A stretch of DNA of 64,000 nucleotides from positions 248,001-312,000 of the forward strand of contig CALBOE010000006.1 in assembly GCA_937896905.1 (NCBI GenBank). Reading direction: 5' to 3'. The notes under the pieces were generated by a model, which had not been told where the DNA came from, made no database searches, and saw only the letters and a list, made by a program, of their open reading frames with translations. This stretch comes from an uncultured Clostridia bacterium (lineage in GTDB: Bacteria; Bacillota; Clostridia; Christensenellales; UBA1242). The position numbers were made by a program, and so were the translations under genes. Below are positions 9,135 to 17,012 of the stretch, piece after piece. The number at the start of each line of letters is the position of its first letter. Within the stretch, counting starts at the first letter, position 1.

Positions 9135-9824
9135 TTATTTTGCGTCGTAAGCAACTTTAATGCTTGGTCCCATAGTTGTTGCAACGTGGATTGATTTTAA
9201 ATATTGTCCTTTTGCAGCAGCTGGTTTTGCTTTAACAATAGCACTCATAACAGTGTTTAGGTTGTTAAGAAGTTTTTCAGCACCAAAGCTTACTTTACCA
9301 ATGCGAACGTGAACAATGTTTTGTTTATCTAAACGATATTCAACTTTACCAGCTTTAACGTCGTTAATAGCTTTTGTAACGTCCATTGTAACAGTTCCAC
9401 TTTTAGGGTTTGGCATTAAACCTTTTGGCCCTAAAATACGTGCACAACGTCCTAATGCGCCCATCATATCTGGGGTTGTGATGCACACGTCAAAGTCTAG
9501 CCAAGTGCCAGACATAATTTTTGCAATAATTTCGTCGTCGCCAACAATGTCTGCGCCGGCTTTTCTTGCTTCTTCTGCCTTATCGCCTTTTGCAATAACG
9601 CAAACTTTAACAGTTTTACCTGTTCCTTCTGGAAGCACAACAACACCACGAACTTGTTGATCTGCATTTCTTCCATCAACGCCCAAACGAACGTGAAGTT
9701 CAACAGTTTCGTCAAATTTTGCTTTGCTTGTTGAAATAACAGTTTCCATTGCTTCTTGTGTGTTGTAAAGTTTAGATCTTTCAACCAATTTAGAAGCTTC
9801 TACATAATTCTTACTTCTTTTCAT
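9135..9824 (-). CDS. rplA: 50S ribosomal protein L1
   Basis: 229 residues, full length for bacterial L1, with the conserved core including LGPKGLMPNPKSGTV. It binds 23S rRNA at the L1 stalk and is usually the translational repressor of the L11 operon. Its start lies inside the 3' end of rplK (14-base overlap), preceded by a GGAGGG Shine-Dalgarno. The operon ends here: a terminator follows and rplJ-rplL are absent, unlike the common Firmicute order. Confidence 0.97.
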   Translation of the reverse strand: MKRSKNYVEASKLVERSKLYNTQEAMETVISTSKAKFDETVELHVRLGVDGRNADQQVRGVVVLPEGTGKTVKVCVIAKGDKAEEARKAGADIVGDDEIIAKIMSGTWLDFDVCITTPDMMGALGRCARILGPKGLMPNPKSGTVTMDVTKAINDVKAGKVEYRLDKQNIVHVRIGKVSFGAEKLLNNLNTVMSAIVKAKPAAAKGQYLKSIHVATTMGPSIKVAYDAK

Positions 9825-10251
9825 TGTAGCCCTCCACTGTTACGCCCATGCTGCGGCAAGAACCAGCAATCATGCTCATTGCTGCTTCAACGCTTCCTGC
9901 GTTTAAGTCAGACATTTTCTTTTCTGCAATGTCTTTAAGTTGGTCAACTGTAATTTTCCCAACTTTGTTTTTAGGTGCTTTATCGCTACCTTTGTCAATT
10001 CCTGCTGCTTTTTTAATTAAATCTGCTGCAGGTGGTGCTTTTAACACAAAAGTAAAACTTCTGTCGTCAAAAATTGTGATAACGCAAGGGACTACGAATC
10101 CAACTTGGTTAGCGGTTCTGTCGTTAAATTCTTTAACAAATCCTGCAATGTTAATGCCGTGTGGTCCAAGACTAGAACCTACTGGTGGTCCTGGAGTAGC
10201 TTTTGCTGCAGGAAGTTGAATTTTAACAATAGATTTAACTTTTTTTGCCAT
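9811..10251 (-). CDS. rplK: 50S ribosomal protein L11
   Basis: 146 residues, normal L11 length. The N-terminal KIQLPAAKATPGPPVG and GINIAGFVKEFN segments are diagnostic, and the C-terminal rRNA-binding domain with IAGSCRSMGVTVEG is intact. It forms the GTPase-associated centre. A strong Shine-Dalgarno (AGGAGG) precedes the ATG. The leader between nusG and this gene contains a hairpin typical of an L1-binding regulatory site. Confidence 0.97.
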   Translation of the reverse strand: MAKKVKSIVKIQLPAAKATPGPPVGSSLGPHGINIAGFVKEFNDRTANQVGFVVPCVITIFDDRSFTFVLKAPPAADLIKKAAGIDKGSDKAPKNKVGKITVDQLKDIAEKKMSDLNAGSVEAAMSMIAGSCRSMGVTVEGYNEKK

Positions 10252-10273
10252 AATTCATTCCTCCTATATATGG

Positions 10274-10303
10274 CGTGGTTTAATGAGTTCGACCTCTCCC
10301 ACG
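10274..10303 (-). promoter_or_regulatory. Hairpin in the rplK leader, candidate L1-binding autoregulatory site
   Basis: On the minus strand CGTGG pairs with CCACG (outer arms 10299-10303 and 10274-10278), with an inner GAG/CTC helix. The GTGGGAG sequence resembles the 23S rRNA L1-binding element found ahead of rplK in many bacteria. The structure ends about 20 bases before the rplK ATG. Repression of rplK-rplA by free L1 is inferred, not shown. Confidence 0.5.
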
Positions 10304-10347
10304 AAGTTCCCTCTCTTTTAAAAGGGCTGATGAGTTTCCCTATTTTT

Positions 10348-10905
10348 TTAGCCGTTGCTAACACGAACCTGATTAAAGCCAAGTTCAACTTCACTTTCAC
10401 GCCCGAACATTTCAACAGCTGCAACAAGTTTTTGAGCGTCGTTATCAACACTTTTAACAACGCCAACAAAACTGCTTAAAGAGCCGTCTATAATTTCAAC
10501 CGTGTCGCCAACTTTAACTTCAAGGTCAAATTTAGCTTCTTTATCTGGCCTGCCAACACCCATTCTAAATGCTTCTTCGTCGGTTATGCAAATTGGCCTA
10601 CCTTTTGGCCCAACAAAACCTGTAACGTACTGAGTTCTTGTTACTGCGTGCCAAATGTCGTCGCCATATTTCATATTAACAAGCATATATCCCGGCATTG
10701 TTTTTCTTGGAACAAGCACTTTTTTGCCACGTTTTTCTTCCAAAACGTCTTCCATTGGGATAATAATTTGGAAAATACGGTCGTGCAGGTCGTATTTATC
10801 AACAGTTATTTCCAAATTTTGTTTTGCAACATTTTCATAGCCAGAAAACACGTGCAAAACGTACCATTTTGGTTCTTTATCTATGTTTTTATCAACAATA
10901 GCCAT
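10348..10905 (-). CDS. nusG: Transcription termination/antitermination factor NusG
   Basis: 185 residues. The NGN domain starts at KWYVLHVFSGYENVA, the usual WYVxxxxxGxE signature, and the C-terminal KOW domain is VGDTVEIIDGSLSSFVGVV. It binds RNA polymerase and modulates pausing and Rho or ribosome coupling. It is third in the rpmG-secE-nusG-rplK-rplA operon, with 17 bases separating it from secE. Confidence 0.97.
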   Translation of the reverse strand: MAIVDKNIDKEPKWYVLHVFSGYENVAKQNLEITVDKYDLHDRIFQIIIPMEDVLEEKRGKKVLVPRKTMPGYMLVNMKYGDDIWHAVTRTQYVTGFVGPKGRPICITDEEAFRMGVGRPDKEAKFDLEVKVGDTVEIIDGSLSSFVGVVKSVDNDAQKLVAAVEMFGRESEVELGFNQVRVSNG

Positions 10906-10922
10906 ATTCTCTCCTTACCGAA

Positions 10923-11231
10923 TTAATATAAAAAACCTGTTAACCAAGAACAAAGCCTATCCAAACCGAACAAAACAAGGGTGAAAACTAGAACAACCAC
11001 TAAAACAACGCTTGTTTGTTTAACCACATCTTTGAATTTAGGCCACGAAATTTTTTTAAGTTCGTTTTTTGTGTCCTTTAAAGCTTTGCCAACTTTGTTT
11101 GGCTTGTTAGCTTTTTCTTTTTTCTTTTTAACATCTTTTGCCTTAACTTCAACCACTTTTTGTTTTTTAGAAGTTTGAGCTTCTGCTTTAACTTCTTTAA
11201 CTTCGGTTGAATTTTGATTATTATTAGACAT
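10923..11231 (-). CDS. secE: Preprotein translocase subunit SecE
   Basis: About 102 residues. A long Lys/Glu-rich N-terminus is followed by the SecE core (FLKDTKNELKKISWPKF-like pattern ending WPKFKDVVKQT) and one C-terminal transmembrane helix. It is part of the SecYEG channel. The ATG at 11231 is preferred to an upstream GTG because AGAGGTG lies just before it. The charged N-terminal extension is longer than in Bacillus SecE (~59 residues). Confidence 0.93.
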   Translation of the reverse strand: MSNNNQNSTEVKEVKAEAQTSKKQKVVEVKAKDVKKKKEKANKPNKVGKALKDTKNELKKISWPKFKDVVKQTSVVLVVVLVFTLVLFGLDRLCSWLTGFLY

Positions 11232-11239
11232 ATCCACCT

Positions 11240-11413
11240 CTATTTAGTTTCTTTGTGAGCGGTTGTTTTTCTGCAAGTTGGGCAATATTTTTGAATTTCC
11301 AATCTGTCTGGATCGTTAGCCTTGTTTTTGCTTGTGTTGTAATTTCTATTTTTGCATTCCTTGCATTCTAAAATTATTTTTTCTCTTTTAGATTTTGCTT
11401 TCTTTCCTGCCAT
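11240..11413 (-). CDS. rpmG: 50S ribosomal protein L33 (zinc-binding, C+ form)
   Basis: 57-residue gene read directly from the minus strand. It begins MAGKKAKSKREKIILECKEC and contains ECKECKNRNY and KYCPTCRKTTAHKETK. The four Cys (CxxC ... CxxC) form the zinc-ribbon version of L33. AGGAG precedes the ATG. It is the first gene of the rpmG-secE-nusG-rplK-rplA operon, a very common Firmicute arrangement. Confidence 0.95.
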   Translation of the reverse strand: MAGKKAKSKREKIILECKECKNRNYNTSKNKANDPDRLEIQKYCPTCRKTTAHKETK

Positions 11414-11451
11414 AATAAACTCCTTTATTTCTTTTCAAACGGAAGTGCTTT

Positions 11452-11475
11452 AAAAAAACACCCCGCTTTGGTGTT
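11452..11475 (-). terminator. Terminator-like hairpin at the 5' end of the rpmG operon transcript
   Basis: On the minus strand AACACC pairs with GGTGTT around a short loop (11457-11475), followed by a U run. The predicted transcription start (~11475) lies at the first base of this stem. It may be an attenuator or a 5'-stabilising hairpin. Confidence 0.5.
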
Positions 11476-11481
11476 GACATT

Positions 11482-11510
11482 ATATTAGCACACCCCAAAA
11501 GCAATGTCAA
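11482..11510 (-). promoter_or_regulatory. Strong sigma-A promoter of rpmG-secE-nusG-rplK-rplA
   Basis: TTGACA (11505-11510), 17-base spacer and TAATAT (11482-11487) on the minus strand. The promoter is bracketed by an 8-bp inverted repeat GTTGACAT / ATGTCAAC (11473-11480 and 11504-11511). Confidence 0.8.
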
Positions 11511-11539
11511 CCCAAATTTAAAACTTTTTCTTCTTTTTT

Positions 11540-11570
11540 TAAAAAAAGAAACGAAATTAATTCGTCTCTT
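11540..11570 (-). terminator. Rho-independent terminator of the aldehyde dehydrogenase gene
   Basis: On the minus strand a 9-bp stem (AGAGACGAA with TTCGTTTCT, one G-U pair) is followed by seven U. It lies about 20 bases after the dehydrogenase stop codon. Confidence 0.7.
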
Positions 11571-11589
11571 TGTGCATTTGTTTGCCGTT

Positions 11590-12957
11590 TTATTTTAGGA
11601 AGAGCCTAATTAACCACTCCTTAAATTTGCCAATTGGCTGATATCTAAGCGGAAGGTCTAGCCAATTTGCCTTTTTAACAATGCTTTTGTGGTGGGTAAA
11701 GGTTTCAAAGCCCTTTTTGCCATGATACGAACCAATGCCGCTATGCTTAACTCCGCCAAAAGGTAAGTTAGGGTTAGCAATGTGCATAATTGTGTCGTTA
11801 ATGCAACCACCGCCAAAGTCGCAGAAATCTTCCATATATTTTTGATTTTTCTTTGATGTTGAAAAATGATAAAATGCCAGTGGCTTATTCATTTTATTTA
11901 GGTTTTCAACCGCCTCTTCAAGGTTTTCAAATTCCAAAATTGGGAAAATTGGCCCAAAAATTTCTTCTTGCATAATTCCATCTTCAAAGGTTGCATCCAT
12001 CAAAGTTGGCTCAATTTTTAGCGCTTCTGGGTTTGTTTTGCCACCATAAATAATTTTATCTTGCTCAATGTATTTAGAAATGTTATCAAACTGCTTTTTG
12101 CTAATCATTTTTGGGAAATATGCGCAAGCAATTGGATTGTCTGTGTATTGCTTAATAATTTCCTCTTTTAACGCTTCAACAAGTTCGTTTTTAATTTGTT
12201 TGTGGCAATAAACAAAGTCCGGCGCAACACAAGTTTGCCCAGCATTTAGGAATTTGCCAAACACCATTCTTCTTGCTGCAAGTTTAATGTTTGCTGTTTC
12301 GTCCACCACACATGGGCTTTTGCCACCCATTTCTAATGTAACTGGTGTAAAGTTCTCTGCCGCTTTTTGCATAACGAGTTGGCCAACTCTAGTGCTTCCT
12401 GTAAAGAAAATATAGTCGAAATTCATATCTAATAAATTTGAACATTCATCTCTTCCGCCAACAACAACGTCCACGTGCCCTCTTTCAAAGGTTTCTTCTA
12501 TAATCTTTTTAAGAACAGCGCTGGTGTGTGCCGAGTTTTCACTTGGTTTTAAAACAACCGAATTGCCTGCTGCCACCGCATCTACAATTGGGCCCAACGA
12601 AAGCATAAACGGATAGTTCCATGGGCTAATAACAAGCACACACCCATAAGGCATTGGTCTTATGTAACTTTTTGCAGGGAAATTGTTTAAAGGAGTGTGA
12701 ACTCTTTTAGGTTTTGCCAGTTTCCTAACATGTTTAAGCATATAGGAAATTTCTTCAAAAACAATTCCAATTTCTGTCATATACGCTTCTTGGCGGCTTT
12801 TGTTAAGGTCAGTTTTGAGTGCTTCGTAAATTTCGTTTTCCCTTAATTTAATGTTTTGCCTTAAAAGCTTTAAAACTTCTATTCTTTTTTTTACATCTAA
12901 CATTTTGCGTGTTCTAACAAATTTTTGTTGAACTTGCAACACATTTTCATTAACCAT
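11590..12957 (-). CDS. Class-3-type aldehyde dehydrogenase, NAD(P)-dependent
   Basis: 455 residues, the length of the short class-3/YwdH-type aldehyde dehydrogenases. The catalytic Cys is in GQTCVAPDFV, the general-base Glu in TLEMGGKSP, and the cofactor-binding FTGSTRVGQ loop is present. The family oxidises fatty or aromatic aldehydes to acids. The C-terminus ends in a short amphipathic/hydrophobic tail (EWLIRLFLK) resembling the membrane-anchoring tail of some class-3 enzymes. A GGGGTGGG Shine-Dalgarno precedes the ATG. It is a monocistronic unit with its own terminator. Confidence 0.9.
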   Translation of the reverse strand: MVNENVLQVQQKFVRTRKMLDVKKRIEVLKLLRQNIKLRENEIYEALKTDLNKSRQEAYMTEIGIVFEEISYMLKHVRKLAKPKRVHTPLNNFPAKSYIRPMPYGCVLVISPWNYPFMLSLGPIVDAVAAGNSVVLKPSENSAHTSAVLKKIIEETFERGHVDVVVGGRDECSNLLDMNFDYIFFTGSTRVGQLVMQKAAENFTPVTLEMGGKSPCVVDETANIKLAARRMVFGKFLNAGQTCVAPDFVYCHKQIKNELVEALKEEIIKQYTDNPIACAYFPKMISKKQFDNISKYIEQDKIIYGGKTNPEALKIEPTLMDATFEDGIMQEEIFGPIFPILEFENLEEAVENLNKMNKPLAFYHFSTSKKNQKYMEDFCDFGGGCINDTIMHIANPNLPFGGVKHSGIGSYHGKKGFETFTHHKSIVKKANWLDLPLRYQPIGKFKEWLIRLFLK

Positions 12958-13008
12958 ATCCCACCCCTTTTATTTATGTTAAATTATGTTTTTCTTTTCT
13001 AATTTACA

Positions 13009-13036
13009 ACAAAAAACCGCCGTATGGGCGGTTGTT
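13009..13036 (-). terminator. Rho-independent terminator of the SHOCT membrane protein
   Basis: ACCGCC / GGCGGT stem (13016-13021 and 13027-13032) with a short loop, followed by a U run on the minus strand. Confidence 0.7.
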
Positions 13037-13041
13037 ATTAT

Positions 13042-13602
13042 TTATTTAAATGCCTTCGCAACAATTCTTTTAATTGCTTGCTTGTATGCCTCGTCGTCTA
13101 ATAAGCCCTGCCCTCTTAAATATTTTACTTGTGCAATAAGTTCGTCTATAGACGATTTTGTTTTAACATTTTCGCTTGCTGCGTTGGTGTTAGTTTGTTC
13201 TGCTGGCTGATTTTCATCGTGTGCGGTTGGATAATCTTTTAAACATAACACCGCAATAATAAGCCCAAACGTAATGAAATTGCCACTAAGCAAGGATAAA
13301 ACCAAAATTGCAATTCTCATACCTTTTCTTTTTGCAAGTGTGCCGTCTTCCTTAACGGGTGAGGCAACCACTTTGCCGCATAAAATTATAAGCGCAATGG
13401 CAATTCCAAAGTTAACAAGGCCTTCCATTAGTGTTACTGTCCCCATAAAATCCATCACGCCAAAATTAGACACATAAAGGGCAACAACCTCTATTGCATT
13501 TACAATGGCGGTAAGAGACGAGATAATTGCTAATGCAGAAATAATAATTCCAACAATTGCAGCTGCTTTTTCTAAATTTCTTTTAGTTTTATTATAAGTC
13601 AT
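13042..13602 (-). CDS. Small membrane protein with C-terminal SHOCT-like domain
   Basis: 186 residues. There are about four hydrophobic segments in the first ~125 residues, then an Asn/Glu-rich linker, then IDELIAQVKYLRGQGLLDDEAYKQAIKRI. That last segment fits the short SHOCT oligomerisation motif usually found at protein termini. The start has a clear AGGAG. The molecular function is unknown. It sits between the aldehyde dehydrogenase and another small membrane protein. Confidence 0.7.
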   Translation of the reverse strand: MTYNKTKRNLEKAAAIVGIIISALAIISSLTAIVNAIEVVALYVSNFGVMDFMGTVTLMEGLVNFGIAIALIILCGKVVASPVKEDGTLAKRKGMRIAILVLSLLSGNFITFGLIIAVLCLKDYPTAHDENQPAEQTNTNAASENVKTKSSIDELIAQVKYLRGQGLLDDEAYKQAIKRIVAKAFK

Positions 13603-13691
13603 AACGCTCTCCTTGAATGTTTGTATAATATCACAAACTGCAAGTTTGTCAAGTAGAAATAAAGCAAAAATTCACATTGTTAAATTGTCTT

Positions 13692-14258
13692 TTATTCTTC
13701 TGAATGCTCTTCAACAACGTCTTCTGTTTGCACTTTGTTTGGCTTTTCTTCCAAACTGCCATTAGATAGTTCCTTGGATTTTCTTTCCTTTTTTTCCGCT
13801 TTGTTGTTGCCAAGCATAGCTTCCACAAAGCTAATTTTAATGTTTTGATTATCAGTTAAAAAGCGGAACAATGTCCAAGCAAAGACTAAAATTCCAAATA
13901 CAGAAATAACATTTTGGAAAATACAAAAACCTTTGAAAGTGGCTAATGTTTTAGAACTAACCCCCATAACTTCATAAAGTTCAACATTTGCAGGAACGCT
14001 AACCATTCCAAATTCAAACACTAGAAAAACAATAAATTCCAAAGCCAACAAAACGCTAAGCATAATGAAAACATCTTTAATTCTAGCCAAAACGTGTTTA
14101 TCTGTTAAAATTGTAAATAACAAAACACAAAAAATGCCCAAAAGCACAAGAAAATTAATTCCAACACCCGTAAAGAACGAAGACAATGTGCTCCAAGCCA
14201 CAACAACGGCGGCAAAAATTAGTGTTAGAATGTATGATAGTTTTAAATTTTTTGTCAT
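13692..14258 (-). CDS. Hypothetical membrane protein with charged C-terminus
   Basis: About 188 residues starting at the ATG at 14258, chosen because AGGAG lies upstream and a TATAAT element a little further. There are four hydrophobic segments with charged loops, and the last ~55 residues are Glu/Lys-rich (KAEKKERKSKELSN ... VVEEHSEE). No known family was recognised. A longer reading frame extends to 14354 but has no ribosome-binding site there. Confidence 0.65.
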   Translation of the reverse strand: MTKNLKLSYILTLIFAAVVVAWSTLSSFFTGVGINFLVLLGIFCVLLFTILTDKHVLARIKDVFIMLSVLLALEFIVFLVFEFGMVSVPANVELYEVMGVSSKTLATFKGFCIFQNVISVFGILVFAWTLFRFLTDNQNIKISFVEAMLGNNKAEKKERKSKELSNGSLEEKPNKVQTEDVVEEHSEE

Positions 14259-14430
14259 AATAACTCCTACAATTATTATATCCATAATTAAAATTTTTGC
14301 AAACAATTTTGTTCTTCTAAACCACAATTGGGCAAATAAATAATGCTTTGCCACATAATTTTCACAAATATTGGCAGTTTTAAGACGAATTTTTATTTAA
14401 GTTGCTAAAATTCAACATAAAGGGGGAACT

Positions 14431-14616
14431 ATGCCATTAGAACTACTAGACCTTGCGTTAAAACGACTAAGCAATTTAGAAAAAAAGGTTGAAAAATATT
14501 TCGACATTTTAAAAATAGATAACGAACTAGATTTTATTTTAAAAGGCGGATATGTTTTTAATGAAGACATTAATAACATTCTAAACGGAAACTACACTTT
14601 GGAGGCAAATAAATGA
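14431..14616 (+). CDS. Small hypothetical protein of phage-tail-type cassette
   Basis: 61 residues, mostly helical, no Cys. GGGGGAA lies just before the ATG. The stop overlaps the start of the next gene by 4 bases (ATGA), so the two are translationally coupled. Small ORFs of this kind often precede tail-fibre genes in Clostridial prophages; that link is inferred from position only. Confidence 0.6.
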   Translation: MPLELLDLALKRLSNLEKKVEKYFDILKIDNELDFILKGGYVFNEDINNILNGNYTLEANK

Positions 14617-15674
14617 GCAATTTAGAGCAATTAAAACAAGAACTTATAGCGCAAAAAACAGCACTAGAAGCAAAAGGAGCAACTGTAACCGTTGCAAATT
14701 TAAACCCAAGCCCAGCAGAAATTACAGCTGGCATAAACTCACTTTCTATTGTAAACACCAAAAATGCAACCGCAACAGAAAGCGATGTTTTGCAAGGAAA
14801 AACCTTTTATGCTATGGATAATGACATTAAAACAGGAACCCTTGTTGCAATGGACATAAACACGGTTAATCAAATGTTTTTGTTTGAAGAAGGTCAAACT
14901 TCGGGCAATTTTAGTGTAACCATTCCCAACAGCACAACAACACTAAGAAGTTATATATTCTATGGCACACCACATTCAATGACCGTAACATTAAGTGAAA
15001 ATCTTGTTAATGTTCAGGACTATGCTTTTTCCGACAACTTTAACACAACAATAACCAATTTACACAACTGCACTAGGTTGGAAATAGTTGGCAGAATGGC
15101 ATTTCAAGGTTGCCGTGGCATAAATTTGGGAGCCCTTCCTATGAGCATTAACGAAATAGATGCCTATGCTTTTGATAATACCTTTCACAATTCTACAGAA
15201 CTTATTGTGCCACCTGTAACCATATTACAAAACTATGCATTCTATTCCCCAACAAAGGCATATTTAAATAATTTAGACATAAGCCGAATTCAATATCCAA
15301 CTATGGCATCTCACGTGTTTGCAAACCTAATTTGTGATTGCGATTTGGTGATACCTTCAACAGTAACCACAATAAAAGCAAAATCTTTTAATGGGTTTAG
15401 CGCAAAACACATTGTGTTTCCATCTAGCGTTACATCAATTGAAACCAACGCATTCTTTGTTCCAACCGAAGACACAGAAGATGTGTATAACATAATCGAC
15501 TTTACCTTCGAGGGTTTAACCCCGCCGAAATTCGGTTCGCAATTTTTGGGCGACGTAACAAAAAGGTCGTCAGTTAAAGTTTATGTGCCAGACGAAGCAT
15601 TTGATAGTTATTATAACGCAAACTTTATGACTACTTATCGTAGTATGCTATACCCAGTTAGCCAAAAAGAATAA
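14613..15674 (+). CDS. Phage-tail-like N-terminus fused to BspA-type leucine-rich repeats
   Basis: 353 residues. The first ~75 (EQLKQELIAQKTALEAKG, then NPSPAEITAGINSL, then SDVLQGKTFYAMDNDIKTGT) match the pattern common at the base of tail-fibre proteins of gut Clostridial phages. The rest contains BspA/LRR_5-like repeats (VQDYAFSDN, VGRMAFQGC, IDAYAFDNT, IKAKSFNGF, IETNAFFVP). There is no signal peptide and no membrane anchor. It could be a domesticated receptor-binding protein or a prophage remnant. No other phage genes are nearby. Confidence 0.65.
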   Translation: MSNLEQLKQELIAQKTALEAKGATVTVANLNPSPAEITAGINSLSIVNTKNATATESDVLQGKTFYAMDNDIKTGTLVAMDINTVNQMFLFEEGQTSGNFSVTIPNSTTTLRSYIFYGTPHSMTVTLSENLVNVQDYAFSDNFNTTITNLHNCTRLEIVGRMAFQGCRGINLGALPMSINEIDAYAFDNTFHNSTELIVPPVTILQNYAFYSPTKAYLNNLDISRIQYPTMASHVFANLICDCDLVIPSTVTTIKAKSFNGFSAKHIVFPSSVTSIETNAFFVPTEDTEDVYNIIDFTFEGLTPPKFGSQFLGDVTKRSSVKVYVPDEAFDSYYNANFMTTYRSMLYPVSQKE

Positions 15675-15683
15675 ATTTAAACT

Positions 15684-16958
15684 TCAAGCAACATTGAGCG
15701 CACAGTTTTCTGTGCGTTTTTTTATTCCAAAAACCTTAATTGCGTTTTGAACTTTATATTTATCCACCCGCAATTGTTCAACATTTGTTAATTTCCCGTT
15801 AACATAAGTCTCTCTAACCGACCTAACTTCCATGCCCCTATAAGGTTTTTTAAGGTAAAAATATTCATCTTCAAATTCCACTTGGTTTAAATGCTCGCCA
15901 AGCAAGTCGAATTTAATTTCTTCCGTTGGCTCGGTAGTGCTTAAAATTTCGTTTTTAAGGCGATATGTTGTTCCGTTTAGCCCTTCGCCAAAAATTCTAA
16001 CCCTTGCAGTTTTTCCATTATAGTTGGTTATTAAGGTTATTTTTTCGGCCGTGTTGTTTTTAAATTTTAAATCGCTGCTGCCAAAGTTAACCATTGCATC
16101 GAACCCATATTTAACATAACCCACCTGACGGCTATGTTTATTTGCCTCCACAATGCTTAGCCCGGCCATTAAAGCAGCATTATAAAGCGTGGTGGAAACT
16201 TGGCAAACGCCTCCGCCAACGCCGTCAACATACTCGTTGTTAACAATAATTTTTGCCTGCCTATACCCGTTTTGTTCGGTTCTTTTGCCCACCACCTTAT
16301 TAAAAGAAAACACTTGGTTTGGCATAATTTCAACCTTGTTCAAACTTTGAAGTGCGTTTTTAATGTTGTGCTTTCTATCGGCAGAAGAATTTGAAATGTC
16401 TGTTGAAAAATCTGCCCTTAAATTGGTAAACTTTTGGTAATGTTCACTAATTGTTTCTGGATTAATGCTAATGGTTTTTATGTTTATAGTTAGAGGCTTT
16501 TCGTTTATGCAATTATGGCAAATTTGTTTGTAAATTTCTGCCTCGTTAACTCTTCTCCCCACAACTTCTGGCATTATGTTAAACACTCTACTTGCATTGC
16601 TGTTTATGCTTAGTGTGGCGTCTTTTGCTTTAATTTCCACATTTTTTTTAATTCTTTCCACCGTTTTGCTTAAGTTGGGGAAAAGATAGTTGATTGCAAC
16701 TTTTTCATCAAGCCCCGCATTTAACATTTTCACTAAAAGTTCTTTCCTTTGTTGTTTGGTTGAAAATCGATTATATTTATTAATTTCATAATTTTCATCA
16801 AACAAATTGCTTGTTTTTATGTTTGTTGCCAAATTATATGTAAAAATTCTGTCCTTAAAAACAAAGTTTATTTGCTCCTGCATGCAATATGCGGGCTTAA
16901 CATTAAATAAGGAAATAAAAATTACACACAACAAGCTTAAAACAACTGTTTGTTTCAT
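15684..16958 (-). CDS. VanW family protein, secreted
   Basis: About 424 residues from the ATG at 16958. A signal peptide or N-terminal anchor (VVLSLLCVIFISLF) is followed by a region resembling the PG_binding_4 domain (~residues 80-190). Then comes the VanW domain with DFSTDISNSSADRKHNI, VFSFNKVVG and GVGGGVCQVSTTLYNAAL. VanW proteins are cell-wall associated and their biochemical role is unresolved; this copy is not in a vancomycin-resistance cluster. No Shine-Dalgarno is present and a CATAAT element ends 6 bases before the ATG. The CDS contains the terminator of the convergent cassette. Confidence 0.88.
   Translation of the reverse strand: MKQTVVLSLLCVIFISLFNVKPAYCMQEQINFVFKDRIFTYNLATNIKTSNLFDENYEINKYNRFSTKQQRKELLVKMLNAGLDEKVAINYLFPNLSKTVERIKKNVEIKAKDATLSINSNASRVFNIMPEVVGRRVNEAEIYKQICHNCINEKPLTINIKTISINPETISEHYQKFTNLRADFSTDISNSSADRKHNIKNALQSLNKVEIMPNQVFSFNKVVGKRTEQNGYRQAKIIVNNEYVDGVGGGVCQVSTTLYNAALMAGLSIVEANKHSRQVGYVKYGFDAMVNFGSSDLKFKNNTAEKITLITNYNGKTARVRIFGEGLNGTTYRLKNEILSTTEPTEEIKFDLLGEHLNQVEFEDEYFYLKKPYRGMEVRSVRETYVNGKLTNVEQLRVDKYKVQNAIKVFGIKKRTENCALNVA
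15699..15723 (+). terminator. Rho-independent terminator of the LRR cassette
   Basis: Perfect stem CGCACAG / CTGTGCG with a TTTT loop, followed by seven T. The whole element lies inside the last codons of the convergent VanW gene. Confidence 0.85.
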
Positions 16959-16964
16959 AACCTT

Positions 16965-16994
16965 ATTATGTGTAATTGCTTTGTAATCATTCAA
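16965..16994 (-). promoter_or_regulatory. Promoter of the VanW gene, predicted leaderless
   Basis: On the minus strand TTGAAT (16989-16994), 18-base spacer, CATAAT (16965-16970), then 6 bases to the ATG at 16958. No ribosome-binding site lies between. Confidence 0.5.
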
Positions 16995-17012
16995 ATTTGA
17001 CCGTTTTAAGGG

